From positions 1 to 64,000 of the forward strand of contig JAZGEF010000068.1 in the NCBI GenBank assembly GCA_036478595.1: a DNA stretch of 64,000 nt, given 5' to 3'. The translations under genes and the position numbers were made by a program. The notes below the pieces were generated by a model. That model saw nothing but the letters and a program-made list of their open reading frames with translations. It had not been told where the DNA came from and did not search any database. This stretch comes from Granulosicoccus sp036478595. GTDB taxonomy: Bacteria > Pseudomonadota > Gammaproteobacteria > Granulosicoccales > Granulosicoccaceae. This document shows positions 1 through 9,235 of this stretch, one piece after another. How positions within the stretch are numbered: position 1 is the first letter of the stretch; each line of letters opens with the position of its first letter.

Positions 1-2
1 GT

Positions 3-131
3 GTGCAAGGGCTAAAGCATGTCACCATCGCCGATGCGTCACTAATGCCTCAAACCCCTCGTGCCAATACCAATATGCCAAGCGTTATGATCGGCGAACG
101 AATTGCTGAAATTCTCACAGCTTATACGTAG
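3..131 (+). CDS. GMC-family FAD oxidoreductase, C-terminal end (partial)
   Basis: The window opens inside a gene. Frame 3 reads through 42 codons to TAG at 129-131. The peptide contains VTIADASLMPQTP followed by ANTNMPSVMIGERIAE. This is the conserved C-terminal signature of glucose-methanol-choline oxidoreductases (choline or alcohol dehydrogenase type), where the catalytic His and Asn region closes the FAD site. Only the tail is present, so the substrate cannot be inferred. It is followed after about 170 bp by a cupin gene on the same strand. Confidence 0.8.
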   Translation: MQGLKHVTIADASLMPQTPRANTNMPSVMIGERIAEILTAYT

Positions 132-299
132 AGATAAATTTAGGAATGTTTTGAATGAAGGTTGTTCATATTGCCGATACACATCTTCTTAAGAAAGGCG
201 AATTACTGCATGGGCTTGACCCATGCCAAATTCTTTAAGGCACTATACGCATATATTTTCACCTACCTATTGTTAGGTTTTTTGATAAAAGTGATTACT

Positions 300-968
300 A
301 TGAACGTTAACGATGATTTCACAAAACGCGTGTTATTGCACGGTGATGAGATTGAGTGGGAGGATTCGCCCATGCCGGGTGTTCAAAGGCGCCGCCTGGA
401 CAGAGTGCAGGGACCTAACGAACGTGTCACCACGATTGTTCGGTATGCTCCCGGTAGTCAATTCTCCTCACACGTACACGGTGGAGGTGAAGAATTCATT
501 GTGCTCGAAGGTGTATTTCAAGATGACTATGGTGATTGGCCTGTTGGCTCTTATATACGTAACCCGCCCAATTCATCGCATACACCTGGTTCAAAACCAG
601 GATGCATCATATTTGTAAAGCTTTGGCAATTTGATCCAGAAGACCGAACTTTCATCCATGCAAATTTAAACAAGCTGGGTTCAGTTGAGGAGAATAATCG
701 TGCGGGTGTTAAGGCATCTACGCTTTATCAGGATGATACTGAGCAAGTAAGGTTTGAAACATGGGCACCGAATTCTTGCGTAGAGGTTGATGCCAGTGGC
801 GGCGCAGAAGTATTTGTTATTGACGGTGGTTTTAAAGAGGGTGAAGATGAACTACGAAATCATTCTTGGCTTCGGGTGCCCGTTGGTGGCACTATTTGCG
901 CAATAGCCGGCACTGCCGGGGCTACCGTTTGGATTAAGACGCAGCACTTACGTCAGCTTGCGCCATAA
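300..968 (+). CDS. cupin-domain protein, ChrR-like
   Basis: A 222-residue protein with a canonical first cupin motif: FSSHVHGGGEEFIVLEG and, about 20 residues later, a PPNSSHTP segment. The two HxH-type histidines, the Glu and the last His would bind a metal. A second, weaker repeat (about residues 130-220) ends in a G-rich strand and lacks the metal ligands. The arrangement resembles the cupin half of the anti-sigma factor ChrR and of bicupin acetylacetone-cleaving-type proteins. The N-terminal zinc anti-sigma domain of ChrR is absent, so an anti-sigma role is unlikely. The start at ATG 300 fits family length; an upstream in-frame TTG at 162 would add a hydrophobic stretch that looks non-homologous. 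Substrate unknown. Confidence 0.75.
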   Translation: MNVNDDFTKRVLLHGDEIEWEDSPMPGVQRRRLDRVQGPNERVTTIVRYAPGSQFSSHVHGGGEEFIVLEGVFQDDYGDWPVGSYIRNPPNSSHTPGSKPGCIIFVKLWQFDPEDRTFIHANLNKLGSVEENNRAGVKASTLYQDDTEQVRFETWAPNSCVEVDASGGAEVFVIDGGFKEGEDELRNHSWLRVPVGGTICAIAGTAGATVWIKTQHLRQLAP

Positions 969-1012
969 CATAATAGGATGGCCAGTATAATTTAAAGAAG
1001 CGCTATGTTATG
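964..1012. repeat. inverted repeat after the cupin gene
   Basis: CATAACATA (964-972, overlapping the cupin stop codon) is matched exactly by TATGTTATG (1004-1012). The 31-nt spacer makes this a long-loop structure and there is no T-run after it, so it is not a good terminator. It may be chance. Confidence 0.3.
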
Positions 1013-1149
1013 TAATGAAAAAACCAAAGTAGGGCGCTATTAGTCAGATTGTTAAGCGATGACTAAGCCTTAGGTAAGGCGATGGCAAACTCAAAAATAA
1101 TTCGGCCTAATGGTGCAAACTGCACGGGGCGTGTTCGAATTTTTGTATG

Positions 1150-2034
1150 CTAACGTGCAGCTAACCAATTAGCTACCAGTGGCCAAACCTCGCGTGACGC
1201 GCTACGCGAGCTTAGCAATCTTGAGTGGTTGTAGTTTTCCGCGAAGCCTGTCTGCAAGCCACATTCTTGATACTGTTTATCGGGGCTGCCGAGCTGGTCG
1301 AACAATGCACGACAACCTTGCGGTGGTGCGATAAACTCGTCACCGGATCCCGACAGCATCAATGCGGGGGTGGTAATAGTGGGTAACGCATCCATATAGT
1401 TAAATCCATCATCGCCCAACCACTGCCCGGTCAAACTCCATCGATACCACTGCGCCATCACCGGACCAAATTCGTTTTCTGGCCCAAGCTTGAAAAATTT
1501 ACCGGGCGCGTAACCCATTAGCCGCGTAATTACACTGGATAACTGAATTGCGATCCGGTGCTTGTTAAGTGTTGCTGCATGGGTTGCCTGACTGGCTAAC
1601 GATACGATGGCTTTGATAGCCGCCTTGTATTCGGGTTGCCGACACAGAAGAGTGAGCACAGCCAGTCCACCACCGCTATGGCCTATCCAAACTATTGCTT
1701 GAGACGGATAGAGCGCCTTTAGATGATCGAGTGCAGCTGCCGCATCTTCAATGCTCATGGAATCGAAGCTTGGGTCTATTGTGGGTTTATCGCTATGACC
1801 GTGGCCTTGGAAATCGAGACTCCAGCAATCGAAACCAGTGTCGGCTAAGTGTTGCGCCATGCCACGCATCGATCGATGGTTAGAAAAGGTGCCGTGGGCT
1901 AGTAGCACAGGCCCCAGGTTCTGTTTTTGGCCGGTTGTCGCAGACGATGATATGCCAGCTAGTGTTCTGGTCAGAGCCAGCCGGGTGCCCGAATCATTTG
2001 TGATGATTTCAACGGGCGACCCGGTTTTTTTCAT
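1150..2034 (-). CDS. alpha/beta hydrolase
   Basis: A 294-residue alpha/beta-hydrolase fold protein. An HGTF oxyanion-hole segment lies near residue 47, a DFQGHGHSDKP strand-loop follows, and the nucleophile elbow GHSGGG (Ser near residue 119) comes next. A probable acid is in SGSGDEFIAPP (Asp near 232) and the His in NYNHSRL (near 270). This is the triad of esterases, lipases and related hydrolases. The ATG overlaps the TGA of the upstream radical SAM gene by 4 bp, so the two are almost certainly co-translated and work on related chemistry. No signal peptide is apparent, so it is cytoplasmic. The true substrate is unknown. Confidence 0.85.
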   Translation of the reverse strand: MKKTGSPVEIITNDSGTRLALTRTLAGISSSATTGQKQNLGPVLLAHGTFSNHRSMRGMAQHLADTGFDCWSLDFQGHGHSDKPTIDPSFDSMSIEDAAAALDHLKALYPSQAIVWIGHSGGGLAVLTLLCRQPEYKAAIKAIVSLASQATHAATLNKHRIAIQLSSVITRLMGYAPGKFFKLGPENEFGPVMAQWYRWSLTGQWLGDDGFNYMDALPTITTPALMLSGSGDEFIAPPQGCRALFDQLGSPDKQYQECGLQTGFAENYNHSRLLSSRSASREVWPLVANWLAAR

Positions 2035-3536
2035 GCGGTGGCTTCAACCAATACTGGAATGTCTTTGACTGATAGTTTCTTTGCACTGCGGATCTCTTCC
2101 AAACGAACACTCGCTATCAGCGATTGCAGCATGGGAACATAGTATTGCCCGTTGCCAATGAACTGGATATCCACATCAGTAATAGCAATCCATTTCTTGC
2201 GAACGAGTTCGTTCCAGACTGCTTGGTAAGCTGTTAGTAGACTCTCATGAAATAGGCTTTCATAGTTGATGTGGTTAATTGACATAGTTTGCATGGACTG
2301 GAAAATCCAAGCCAGCTTTACATCCTGATGGTTGTACATGAAACCACGACCCACTGGAAATTTTCCGTCATCTAAGTCTTGGCAATAGTTTTTTAAGGAG
2401 GTTTGGTTCATGTATATCCAACTTCTGTCGCCCTCATTCAAACCATTTGGATGAAAATTTACGGCGGCGTAGCCAATCCCGCACACCTGTCGAGTTTTTT
2501 GAACCTTCCCATCTTCCTGATCAACGAAATCGTGCATTGAATGTTCATAATCGTAAGAACCCTTTCGAACATCTTCTTCTGAAGTTGCCTTACGGCTCCA
2601 ATCGTATACGGTAACTTGTTCAAATCCTTCCGAGCGCAGATACTCACCCGCTATTTCATACATCTCAATGTTAGTTTCGATTGTGGGTAACAAAGCGCGT
2701 TTTTTGGGTGATGCAAAATCGCTTCGCCCGGCTACATTAAGTTCGTAGTGAGTTAAATGGTTAACACCAACGGAAATAGCATCCTTTAAATCGGTAAGCA
2801 TATTCTCCATGGTTTGTTCAGGCCAGCCATAAATTAAATCCATGCTATTGGCAAGATTATATTTATGACAAAGATCTACTGCATCAAACACCTGTTTTCT
2901 TGTTTGCCGTCGGCCACTGTACTTGATCAAGTCATCATTTAGCTGCTGAACACCCATGCTGATTCGGTTAAAGCCTGCTTCACTAATTGCTTTAAGCTTG
3001 GGCTCACTAAATAATTGTGGAATACCTTCGAGTGTTTTCTCAATGTCTGCTGGAACACCACCGTATAATGTATCCACGAACTCCATGATCTGTCCATAGT
3101 GTTCCGGATGATACAAATTGGGCGTGCCACCACCAAAATAAATGCTGGCTAATTGGTCGCTACCGTAGAACGGTTTGTACATCTCGAATTCTTTCTTTAA
3201 GTAGGCGATGTAGTCTTCTACTCCACTGTTGCCTTCGTAATCTTCACTGGGAAAGAGGCAAAAACCACAGCGCGCGGGTTTGGTTTTAATACAGAATGGG
3301 GTACCAACGTAGAGATTGACGTCGAACTCAGAACGCATCGCGTAGCCTGAGCGTTCGTCTAAAAGATACTCTACTGGTTCGTCTAGGGGCTTCCAGTGTC
3401 CAGGCGACGGATGGCCGTGAAGCACTTTGTTGGATTGACGGCGGAACTCTTCGCGTTCAATAATTGATTGCACGTATTCTTTCGAAAACATGTCTGACAC
3501 AGACTCACCTCGGGATGAAGGCAAGTCCTGCTGCAT
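2031..3536 (-). CDS. radical SAM enzyme, HemN/HemW-like, with CX7CX2C cluster motif
   Basis: A 501-residue protein with the layout of the HemN/HemW family: cluster loop, GGGTP motif (FGGGTPN near residue 140), and a DLIYGWPEQT segment. It also has a long C-terminal region beyond the barrel. The iron-sulfur ligands are Cys82, Cys90 and Cys93 (FCIKTKPARCGFC), a C-x7-C-x2-C spacing instead of the usual C-x3-C-x2-C. It is therefore a HemN-like paralogue, not coproporphyrinogen oxidase or HemW itself. It is co-translated with the alpha/beta hydrolase downstream (4-bp overlap). An AAGGA lies just before the ATG. A later Met at residue 16 is a possible alternative start. Reaction unknown; methyltransferase or heme-modifying chemistry is known for some relatives. 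Confidence 0.8.
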   Translation of the reverse strand: MQQDLPSSRGESVSDMFSKEYVQSIIEREEFRRQSNKVLHGHPSPGHWKPLDEPVEYLLDERSGYAMRSEFDVNLYVGTPFCIKTKPARCGFCLFPSEDYEGNSGVEDYIAYLKKEFEMYKPFYGSDQLASIYFGGGTPNLYHPEHYGQIMEFVDTLYGGVPADIEKTLEGIPQLFSEPKLKAISEAGFNRISMGVQQLNDDLIKYSGRRQTRKQVFDAVDLCHKYNLANSMDLIYGWPEQTMENMLTDLKDAISVGVNHLTHYELNVAGRSDFASPKKRALLPTIETNIEMYEIAGEYLRSEGFEQVTVYDWSRKATSEEDVRKGSYDYEHSMHDFVDQEDGKVQKTRQVCGIGYAAVNFHPNGLNEGDRSWIYMNQTSLKNYCQDLDDGKFPVGRGFMYNHQDVKLAWIFQSMQTMSINHINYESLFHESLLTAYQAVWNELVRKKWIAITDVDIQFIGNGQYYVPMLQSLIASVRLEEIRSAKKLSVKDIPVLVEATA

Positions 3537-3760
3537 TCTTCCTTATCTTTAGCTAACAATCGAGGCAGTATAATTACTGATGGTGGTTCGTCGGTCAACC
3601 TTTTATTGATAAACAATTGTTCAGTTAAGCCCTTTTACCGGGGCGCAGATGCGAATACCGGTTGAATTTGCGCCAAACATGTCGATAATATGGCAATCTG
3701 CCAGCGCCATCTGCATGTCCATTAGGGAATATGTAGCCGCTTCATAGTGGGCCGGCTAAC

Positions 3761-6046
3761 CTATGCGGCTCGATGCTGGGCCTGTGTAGACAGTAAAAAG
3801 GGTATAAATTCTTCAGCAGGAATGGGTTTGCTAAACAAGTAACCCTGGACATATGGGCAGTTCAGATTTTTAAGGAAATCGAGCTGCTCAACGGTTTCTA
3901 CACCCTCGGCGACGCAATCGTACCCTAAACCAAGCGCAAGATCAGTGATAGCTTTAACCATCAATTTGGACGTCGTATCTTCCGGTAGATGTTGAATGAA
4001 TGATCGATCGATCTTAAGGCTGTCCACCTCGAGCTTGCCAAGTACCGATAATGAACTGTAGCCGGTGCCAAAATCATCAATAGCGACTCGGATTCCTTCG
4101 GCTCTAAGCTCATGGCATATCTGAGTGTGGGCTGTCGGGTCGCGGCTCAAACTTTCAGTAATTTCAACTTCGAGATCTGACGGTGCAATGCCACTGTCGG
4201 CCACAGCTTTATTAACGAAATGGGTAAAGCCTTCAGCAGCGAAGTGATCACTGGATATGTTTACTGCCATCTCCAACTGATACCCTTGGTCATTCCACAA
4301 TTTAAGCTGTTCGCAAGCGGTAACGAGTACCCATTGACCGATCTCCTTGATAACACCCACCCGTTCAGCGGTTGTTATAAACAAATCAGGTGGGATTAAG
4401 CCTTTCTCAGGGTGCCGCCACCGAATCAGAGCCTCGACACCGGCCACAGTGTTGTTGCGGATATCCATCTTAGGTTGATACCAAAGCTCAAAATCATCAT
4501 CAGCCAGAGCTTGGCGCAAATCAGCTTCTAATCGCACACGTTCAGTAGCGTCGTATTCCATAGACTCACGGTAAAAGGCTATGCTTTGTTTGCCGTGCTG
4601 TTTCACATAATACATCGCCATATCTGCACGTTTGACAATTTGGTCAGGTATATCGCCATGTTCTGGAAATAACGAAATTACGATACTGAGTTTTGGATGA
4701 ATACGGTGATTACCGATCGTGATGGGTTGATCACTGAACGCTAAGCAACGTTTGGCGATTTTTTCAACGTCATTCTCATCGCTAATATCATGTAATAGTA
4801 TGCAAAACTCGTCTCCCCCTAAACGGGAGATAAAGTCGGTGCGGCTGAGTGAGGAGCGCAGATGGTCTGCAAATGCGGACAAATATAAATCGCCGCATTC
4901 GTGGCCGTAGGAGTCGTTGACGCCTTTAAAGTTATCTAAATCTATATAGATGATCGAGTATTTCTTCGAGGTATTTTTCGCTCGAAACGTGTAGCGTTCG
5001 AGATGCTCATGAAAATGAGCACGATTGGCCAATTGAGTTAGGCCGTCGTAGTAAGCCATATTATACATTTTTTTCTCTGCAGTTTTTATTGCAGAGATAT
5101 CCTGTACAGATCCAAGAAGACACAAGTTCCCCTCAGTGTCAGTCATACGTTTTATCAATTGACGTATATGCCGAGGAGCAGGGTCATCAATTGATCCCAA
5201 CCTGTATTCGATAGCGGTTCCTTCGCCGTGCTCATCTTCTATTATCGTGTTTAGCGATGAGTGAATGAGGCGCCTGTCATCCGGGTGGATTTGTTCCATG
5301 CAACGTTCTATTGGTACGACTTTGCTGTCAAAGCCCAGCAATTTAGCGAGATTGTCGGAAAGGTCGACCGATTTGCTGTTCATCTTCCATTGCCAGTAAC
5401 CCATTTGTTCCGTTGTTTTAATGAGCGCGATATTGTTGTCTTGCGAATCTTGTTTCAACCGCAGCAACTCTAGGTAATTAATACCGACCTTTGCACCACA
5501 GCTAATCAAAAATCCAAATACAAACAGGCTGTACAAAGCCAGCTCTAACGAAAACTGAGTACTAACGCTTATTAGCTTAATTTCTACTGAAAGAAATAGA
5601 ATTGCTTGAAAAGCCAAACTGAGTTTATTGTCATAGGGTAGAGAGGCCAACGCTCCACCTGCGACTGCGCCGATTGTTAGTACTAATAAAACCTGGTAAG
5701 CAGGGTGGCTCTCTGGGAACATTAACCAGATGGAGCTGGCCCAAGCAGCAGCAGACATCAATGCCTGCCAAAAGAACCGCGAGCTCCAGTGGTGAGTTCG
5801 TGTTTCAGCCGAAAAATCGTTGCTGAATCGGTTGCTATCAAAAACGCGTACCAGGTATACCGAGGAAACAATCGCCATCCACAAGTAGCACATGGCCACA
5901 TTGACGATGGAATCGAATGTGCTGACGAGCACAACGGAGGCAGCGAGAGAGCCGAAGGCCGAAAATTTTACGCCGGAGTAAAGCAGCACATTTTGGCTGT
6001 GCCGAATCGCATCGCGTCTCTTTGAGGAAGTATCACCCATATCCAT
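3761..6046 (-). CDS. membrane-anchored PAS-GGDEF-EAL protein (c-di-GMP turnover)
   Basis: A 761-residue protein. The N-terminal third has several hydrophobic helices (about residues 20-195) forming a membrane sensor region. A PAS domain follows (about 210-320, with a QIHPDDR and GSVQDIS PAC-like end). The GGDEF domain (about 325-485) has an intact SRLGGDEF active-site loop. The EAL domain (about 500-750) has GVEALIRW, DDFGTGYSSL, KIDRSFI and AEGVET, which are the metal and c-di-GMP binding motifs. Both catalytic sites look intact, so it could act as diguanylate cyclase, phosphodiesterase or both. It stands alone on the minus strand, divergent from the MFS gene. It may supply or remove c-di-GMP for the pilus operon 3 kb away, but that is inference. 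Confidence 0.9.
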   Translation of the reverse strand: MDMGDTSSKRRDAIRHSQNVLLYSGVKFSAFGSLAASVVLVSTFDSIVNVAMCYLWMAIVSSVYLVRVFDSNRFSNDFSAETRTHHWSSRFFWQALMSAAAWASSIWLMFPESHPAYQVLLVLTIGAVAGGALASLPYDNKLSLAFQAILFLSVEIKLISVSTQFSLELALYSLFVFGFLISCGAKVGINYLELLRLKQDSQDNNIALIKTTEQMGYWQWKMNSKSVDLSDNLAKLLGFDSKVVPIERCMEQIHPDDRRLIHSSLNTIIEDEHGEGTAIEYRLGSIDDPAPRHIRQLIKRMTDTEGNLCLLGSVQDISAIKTAEKKMYNMAYYDGLTQLANRAHFHEHLERYTFRAKNTSKKYSIIYIDLDNFKGVNDSYGHECGDLYLSAFADHLRSSLSRTDFISRLGGDEFCILLHDISDENDVEKIAKRCLAFSDQPITIGNHRIHPKLSIVISLFPEHGDIPDQIVKRADMAMYYVKQHGKQSIAFYRESMEYDATERVRLEADLRQALADDDFELWYQPKMDIRNNTVAGVEALIRWRHPEKGLIPPDLFITTAERVGVIKEIGQWVLVTACEQLKLWNDQGYQLEMAVNISSDHFAAEGFTHFVNKAVADSGIAPSDLEVEITESLSRDPTAHTQICHELRAEGIRVAIDDFGTGYSSLSVLGKLEVDSLKIDRSFIQHLPEDTTSKLMVKAITDLALGLGYDCVAEGVETVEQLDFLKNLNCPYVQGYLFSKPIPAEEFIPFLLSTQAQHRAA

Positions 6047-6410
6047 CTATTACATCAATCTAAAGCACAATGATCTGTCGGCGATTTTCCACTGAATAAA
6101 TCGATTTGTTTATTGGGTAGTCGGTTATGTAACGGCTAGATATTGCTATTCTTGACTAAATGGACATTTTTATAGGCGCATTTGATAAAACGCGATCCGT
6201 TAATAATATTTATAAATATCAGACACTTAGCTTTCACTATACAACGGTAGTTTCAAAAGAAAGCAAGGTCTGGCACGGTCTTATTGCGACTCTGTGCTCT
6301 ACGAGGGATAACTTCTATTGTTTAACTTAATAAAATAGGGGCGTGGTGTCAGCGTACGTTAGTTCATCCTGTACGATAATAGAAACAATCACAACACGAG
6401 CGCTCCAGCT
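6047..6410. other. divergent intergenic region, no gene
   Basis: This separates the minus-strand GGDEF-EAL gene from the plus-strand MFS gene and must hold both promoters. It is AT-rich. A TTGACT at 6152 has no well-spaced -10 box (the nearest TATAGG is only 13 nt away), so I assign no promoter. No coding remnant was recognised. Confidence 0.5.
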
Positions 6411-7598
6411 ATGCAACGCAGGCAGCTGAGATTTCTGTTTCTCAATGTGGGCCACTTCTTAGATCATTATTTCATGTTGATTTTTGCTACTGCAGCGGCT
6501 CTGCGGCTAACAACAGAATGGGGTCTGAGTTATTCCGAACTTATTCCCTACGCTACACCAGGCTTCATCGCTTTTGGGATCTGCGCCATTCCGGCTGGGT
6601 GGCTGGCCGACAAGTGGAGTCGTGAAGGAATGATGGTGATTTTCTTTTTCGGCATTGGATTGAGCTCAATATTGACTGGAATGGCAAACAGCCCGCAGCA
6701 AATTGCGGTGAGTTTGACCTCAATCGGTATATTCGCTGCGATCTATCATCCAGTCGGCCTAGCCATGGTTGTGCAAGGACGAGCAAAAACCGGCATGCCA
6801 TTGGCAATTAACGGTGTGTTTGGAAATATGGGTGTTGCATGTGCCGCTCTTCTTACTGGGTTCCTGATTGATACTGTTGATTGGCGTAGCGCGTTTATCT
6901 TCTCCGGAATGGCTTCCGTCGGTGTGGGTATGCTTTATTTTTTATTCACGCGCACCGAAAGCCAGGTTGAGATGGATGCAGGCGCTGGCATCGATGCAAA
7001 TCAGAAAACTGAATACTTCAGTTTTTCGAGGCGCACATTGTTTAGAATATTTGGCATTATTTTATTCACCACCGCTATTGGAGGGCTTATCTTCCAAAGT
7101 ACGACATTTGCATTACCAAGAGTGATTGAAGAACGACTGACCGATTTTGCAGATACCGCGACGCTAGTTGGGTGGTATACGTTTATGGTGTTCTCGCTGG
7201 CCGCGTTCGCACAGCTAATTGTTGGGTACCTGGTCGACAATTACTCCGTGCGTGTGGTGTTCGCCTGCGTTGCCTTATTGCAGGCCGTCTTCTTTGCTCT
7301 AATGATACAGCTCAATGGCATAGTGGCTTTGGTCGTTGCAATAGCGTTTATGTTAGCCGTGTTCGGACAAATTCCCATTAATGATGTCTTGGTTGGGCGA
7401 ATGGTGCGCAGCGAATGGCGTAGCAGAGCTTACGGCCTTCGATATGTTGTCACGTTTTCAGTGATGGCATCTGCCGTTCCCTTTATTGCCTGGGTGCATA
7501 GCAGCTGGGGCTTCGCCACTTTATTCGGCATCCTCTCTGCTGCCGCATTATTAATTTTCGCAGCAGTGTTGCTGCTACCGGCTATGGAGACAGCTTAA
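6411..7598 (+). CDS. MFS transporter, fosmidomycin-resistance (FSR)-like
   Basis: A 395-residue integral membrane protein with about twelve hydrophobic segments. The N-terminus reads FLNVGHFLDHYFML, a histidine-containing helix typical of the FSR branch of the major facilitator superfamily. It is followed by GWLADKWSREGMM, the loop-2-3 motif (G-x-L-a-D-r), and an AAIYHPVGLAMV helix also found in FSR. The second half has a degenerate copy (GYLVDNYSVRVVF). It is probably a drug or metabolite efflux permease; the substrate cannot be told. It stands alone. Confidence 0.85.
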   Translation: MQRRQLRFLFLNVGHFLDHYFMLIFATAAALRLTTEWGLSYSELIPYATPGFIAFGICAIPAGWLADKWSREGMMVIFFFGIGLSSILTGMANSPQQIAVSLTSIGIFAAIYHPVGLAMVVQGRAKTGMPLAINGVFGNMGVACAALLTGFLIDTVDWRSAFIFSGMASVGVGMLYFLFTRTESQVEMDAGAGIDANQKTEYFSFSRRTLFRIFGIILFTTAIGGLIFQSTTFALPRVIEERLTDFADTATLVGWYTFMVFSLAAFAQLIVGYLVDNYSVRVVFACVALLQAVFFALMIQLNGIVALVVAIAFMLAVFGQIPINDVLVGRMVRSEWRSRAYGLRYVVTFSVMASAVPFIAWVHSSWGFATLFGILSAAALLIFAAVLLLPAMETA

Positions 7599-7970
7599 CT
7601 GATTGAAGATTTGTATAAAGCTCAATTGTAGAGCTATTGGCGGCTAGTCACTTAGCGTAGAGTGAAACAATTCACTCGAAATAACAATACAAGTGTTGGC
7701 TAGATTGTTGGTAATTCAACGTCATCAATTCTAGTTAACCTTCGGTGATTGTTGCCGTTGGACAAACGAAATTAGCGCAATTCACTCTGATTGAGCACTG
7801 TGTCACGTTTCCTTTAATATTGTCTCGACAACGTACATTCCATCAAACTTGCGTTTAACCCTTTGGGTACCGTTTGGCGATATTTATCTCTAACAGTGCG
7901 CAGTTCTTGCCAATGTGCTGCTATATGATTCGGCTTCTAACATTACAGCGAAACGGCGCAGAAATTCTCC
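7599..7970. other. intergenic region, no gene seen
   Basis: About 370 bp with no recognisable coding sequence. Just after the MFS stop, AGCTC and GAGCT arms around a 7-nt loop (near 7618-7634) could form a short stem but without a T-run. The remainder is AT-rich and should contain the promoter of the small gene at 7971. Confidence 0.4.
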
Positions 7971-8252
7971 ATGAAAGTTGATCAAGCACCAAGCTACAAA
8001 ATTGCTATTAAAATCATGTCTGATATCGTAGTTGGTATTTGCGAGCGTGAAAAACAGTTGGATTTACTGCTTGCTGCAAATTACATCGACCACTATAGAG
8101 CTTATGTCGAGCTCTGTTCTAATGAAACGGAATGGGTTGATGTTTTAATCGACTTTGAAGACTTTATTATTGATCAAACTTTATTGACATTAGCTGCTGC
8201 ACATATTGCTCGAGAGGCGAACGAGAAAGTTACACCGTTGGATGCGCTATAG
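7971..8252 (+). CDS. small acidic helical protein, unknown
   Basis: A 93-residue reading frame beginning with ATG and rich in Asp, Glu, Ile and Leu. It is predicted all-alpha and soluble, with no signal peptide, no cysteine motif and no recognised family. Long stretches such as LLLAANYIDHYRAYVEL and WVDVLIDFEDFIID look like real amphipathic protein. No good ribosome binding site precedes the ATG. It is isolated between two 370-500 bp gaps. Its coding status rests on composition only. Confidence 0.5.
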   Translation: MKVDQAPSYKIAIKIMSDIVVGICEREKQLDLLLAANYIDHYRAYVELCSNETEWVDVLIDFEDFIIDQTLLTLAAAHIAREANEKVTPLDAL

Positions 8253-8747
8253 AGCTACCGCAAGCAGTAAGTGGCGTATCGTCAAAGGAATTTTAAGGAT
8301 TTGTTCTGAAGGTCATAAGAGAAGCGACACAGAAAATTTGCTATAAACGCACTTTGTTAGCCCATGCTTCAAGCACTGTTATTGAGGGATAACGATTAAT
8401 CCGTTGGATTGTCGGAACGATACGAAACATTTTTCAATTCTTCAAAGACGCAAATTATCTCGCCTTACTCCTCTGGCTCATGCCTGGCGAGTAATGCGGT
8501 TTGATAAGTCGCCATTGCCGCAGATAGAGCGGGTGTAGGAATTTGCTGTTTGGTGGTCTACCCATTGCGCTTACCGTCACAAGGTATAACTGCATGATTG
8601 TGTTAATTCGTTTACAGTGGTATTAGTTACATGATAAGGAGCGATTGGTAAATCTCCGTTTTTTATTCAGGCGTAGAACTAGACAATTATACTGTCTATT
8701 CCGATTTCCACCTTAGGTTTTGCCAAATTTTGAATGAGAATTGATAT
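8253..8747. other. intergenic region, no gene seen
   Basis: About 495 bp without a recognisable gene or RNA. CTCGCC near 8459 and GGCGAG near 8486 could pair across a roughly 20-nt loop, which is weak. It must carry the promoter for the DUF3461 gene. Confidence 0.4.
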
Positions 8748-9131
8748 ATGAGCGAATACAAAACATTGATGGAAATGGGTATCAAAAACCCCGGCGATAT
8801 AGTCCGTTACAATGCCTACGATCACAACAATATAGACTTCTTGCGTGTGACCTATAAACGTCAATCGGGCTCAATACTCCCTAAGTCTCGGCGGTATCAG
8901 TTCGGCCGGGCATCAAAAATGGTAATCGCAGATGGAGGCACCAATACGCGCGAAACCGTGCACATAGTGTCACCGGTCTTTCAGCGTGCCTTGAAAGAGC
9001 TGGATCAGTTGCTTAAGGAAAACAGAGACACCAAGATCACAAAAGAGCACTTGATTGAAGAACTAGACCGACTAGAGCGCGATTTTCAATCGAGCCAGGC
9101 TGCCTTGCGAAATATGATCAAGCGACTCTAG
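8748..9131 (+). CDS. DUF3461 family protein
   Basis: A 127-residue protein whose N-terminus (MSEYKTLMEMGIKNPGDI) and central SGSILPKSRRYQFGR segment match the gammaproteobacterial DUF3461 family. The family has the form 'MSEYPTLKEMGI.NP..I' with a lysine/arginine-rich LPKS motif. The C-terminal half is a charged helix (about residues 75-127) likely to form a coiled coil. Full length for the family. Function is not established; it is a small cytosolic conserved protein. Single gene. Confidence 0.85.
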   Translation: MSEYKTLMEMGIKNPGDIVRYNAYDHNNIDFLRVTYKRQSGSILPKSRRYQFGRASKMVIADGGTNTRETVHIVSPVFQRALKELDQLLKENRDTKITKEHLIEELDRLERDFQSSQAALRNMIKRL

Positions 9132-9235
9132 GCTCGGCGGCAGCAACGCAATGAAAGTAGGGCATGATTTTTTATCGGATTGCTTGAATAGAAATAAAAT
9201 CGTGGTAGCTATGGTAATGTCAGGATTATTCATAT

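Noticed and set aside
6152..6176. TTGACT and TATAGG as a promoter
   Set aside because: The spacing is 13 nt, well short of the usual 16-18.
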